Of a stretch of DNA of 38,162 nucleotides, positions 36,624 to 38,162 are shown one piece after another. The first letter of the stretch is position 1. Every line of letters starts with the position of its first letter. The position numbers and the translations under genes were made by a program. The DNA is taken from positions 1-38,162 of the forward strand of contig CAMZLH010000060.1 in the NCBI GenBank assembly GCA_947311565.1. Reading direction: 5' to 3'. Source of the DNA: an uncultured Nitratifractor sp. (GTDB taxonomy: Bacteria; Campylobacterota; Campylobacteria; Campylobacterales; Sulfurovaceae). The notes beneath the pieces are model-generated. The model searched no databases, was not told the origin of the DNA, and worked only from the letters and a program-made list of their open reading frames with translations.

Positions 36624-38162
36624 GTGGAACTTGTATATTTGTGGGTAGAAGAGTATAAAAATATTAAAAATCAAGGTTTTAACTTTTATCCAAGATTTAG
36701 GTATGAATTTAAAGCTGTTTATAAAAAAGATGAAAATGGTAAGAAAGTTTTAGATGAAGAGAATAGTGAATTAATTATAGAAGAGAATGATGACTATATA
36801 GAGAACTTTTTTGGCGAAAATATTAATGTGACAGCTATTGTTGGGAAGAATGGGAGTGGGAAGAGTAATACATTAGAATTATTAATTAAAATAGCGAATA
36901 AATATACTTTACTAAATACAACATGTTTTTTTATTTATAGAAAAATTGAAAAATGGTATATAGTAGGAAGGGTGATGCCTACTTGTAATGTTGATTTAGA
37001 AGATTCATTTTTTAATGGTAATGAGTCAATAAATTGGATTAATTATTTGTACTCACGAAATGATAATCTACTTAAAAAGTATATAGAACGACAAAGTATG
37101 TTTAATGGATACGGGGGTAATTATATATGGAAACATACACAAGTATATAATAGATTTTCAAATATTTTATCTTCATTAGAGAAGAAATATAAATTCAATA
37201 CATTTTTACTGAAAATAAAACTTGTGAATAAAAAAATTATAGAAGAGAAAGATTTTGACAATAATACAATTTTAAAAAGTGATACTATTAAATTTTGTGA
37301 AAAGATTATAAGTAGTTTTTATTCTAAAAAACAACGTTTGTCTGTAAACTCTATAAAAAATTTAACAATTGAATCATTATTATCACATAATGCTTTTTTA
37401 CTTTTTGTGACTTTTTATATTATGAATAAAGATAATTTAGAATTGACAGAAGATAACTTTGTAATTTGTCTCCAAGCTTTAGAAAATAATAATATTAATT
37501 TTATATTTGAAAAATTAGATGAGTTTAATAAATCACTTAATGAAGATAATGATTTTGAAATATATTTTCAACAACTTAAATTTTTAAAACAAAATATAGA
37601 TAAATTTGTTTTTGATGGTAATGAATTCTATATTTGGGAAGTTCCATTATCCGAGAAAGATACTATTTCGAAGATTATTGATAATACAAAAGTAATATCT
37701 GGAATTTTTGACCCTGCAACATTCTATTATCTAATAGAATCAGTTTATTATGATTTTTCCAATAATGAGACAAATATATTTTATAATGACTTATCTGAGG
37801 GAGAAAAAGAAATTTTTAAAATATCTATTGACTTTTTACATCATTTAGATTTTAACAGTAATGATTCTATATTTATTTTTGATGAAATAGATAATTCTTT
37901 GCATCCCATATGGAAAAAAGAAATTTTTAAAATTTTAATGAATCTTTTCAATCAATTTAAAAAAAAACATAATAATAAAAATATACATCTGATTTTAACA
38001 ACTCATTCTCCATTTTTATTGTCTGATATTCCAAAAGAAAATATTATTTTTTTAAAAGATGGAAAAAATGATAAAGGTATAAATCATAAACAAACCTTCG
38101 GAGCAAATATCCACACCCTTTTAAGCGATAGTTTCTTTATGGAAGATGGGTTGATGGGGGAG
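36624..38162 (+). CDS. AAA ATPase (SMC/OLD-like, possibly PtuA-type), partial: runs off the right edge
   Basis: Open from GTG 36624 to the window end (513 codons): MELVYLWVEEYKNIKNQGFNFYPRF..., Walker A IVGKNGSGKSN, signature LSEGEKEIFKIS, Walker B IFIFDEIDNSLHP, H-switch LTTHSPFLLSDIP, ...NIHTLLSDSFFMEDGLMGE. Absent from the ORF track, presumably because no stop lies inside the window. Confidence 0.85.
   Translation, partial: MELVYLWVEEYKNIKNQGFNFYPRFRYEFKAVYKKDENGKKVLDEENSELIIEENDDYIENFFGENINVTAIVGKNGSGKSNTLELLIKIANKYTLLNTTCFFIYRKIEKWYIVGRVMPTCNVDLEDSFFNGNESINWINYLYSRNDNLLKKYIERQSMFNGYGGNYIWKHTQVYNRFSNILSSLEKKYKFNTFLLKIKLVNKKIIEEKDFDNNTILKSDTIKFCEKIISSFYSKKQRLSVNSIKNLTIESLLSHNAFLLFVTFYIMNKDNLELTEDNFVICLQALENNNINFIFEKLDEFNKSLNEDNDFEIYFQQLKFLKQNIDKFVFDGNEFYIWEVPLSEKDTISKIIDNTKVISGIFDPATFYYLIESVYYDFSNNETNIFYNDLSEGEKEIFKISIDFLHHLDFNSNDSIFIFDEIDNSLHPIWKKEIFKILMNLFNQFKKKHNNKNIHLILTTHSPFLLSDIPKENIIFLKDGKNDKGINHKQTFGANIHTLLSDSFFMEDGLMGE

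Noticed and set aside
1-38162. rRNA, tRNA genes, CRISPR arrays, complete IS elements or prophage
   Set aside because: No supporting sequence seen on either strand by reading; a dedicated tRNAscan/ISfinder run would be needed to exclude degraded ones.

Overview
AT-rich chromosomal window, most consistent with a Campylobacterota (Sulfurimonas/Sulfurovum/Arcobacter-like) genome. Most of it is ordinary housekeeping: argD (partial), cmoA, bcp, a UbiD-family decarboxylase, purH, kdsB, glyS, rsmD, pyrF, recG, mqnC, nusB, ribH and kdsA, plus transporters. The accessory content includes: (1) a gene-fragment region at ~9.8-11.2 kb, where copies of a ~75-bp element ending in a near-perfect palindrome (CGTTACGAAGT-N3-ACTTCGTAACG) each abut the 3' end of a truncated gene (hotdog-like, glyS 3' end, ABC ATPase), with a lambda-type phosphatase gene and a G8 tract between copies; (2) a secreted S8 protease with six tandem Ig/cadherin-like repeats and a small lipoprotein; (3) an orphan two-gene HEAT-repeat/unknown module; (4) a degenerate NtrC/Fis regulator with a PAS partner; (5) a COG3904-like periplasmic ClpP-fold protein; (6) a SMC/OLD-type AAA ATPase that runs off the right edge and looks like the ATPase of a Septu/retron-type defence locus. 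All calls come from reading the sequence; no database search was run.
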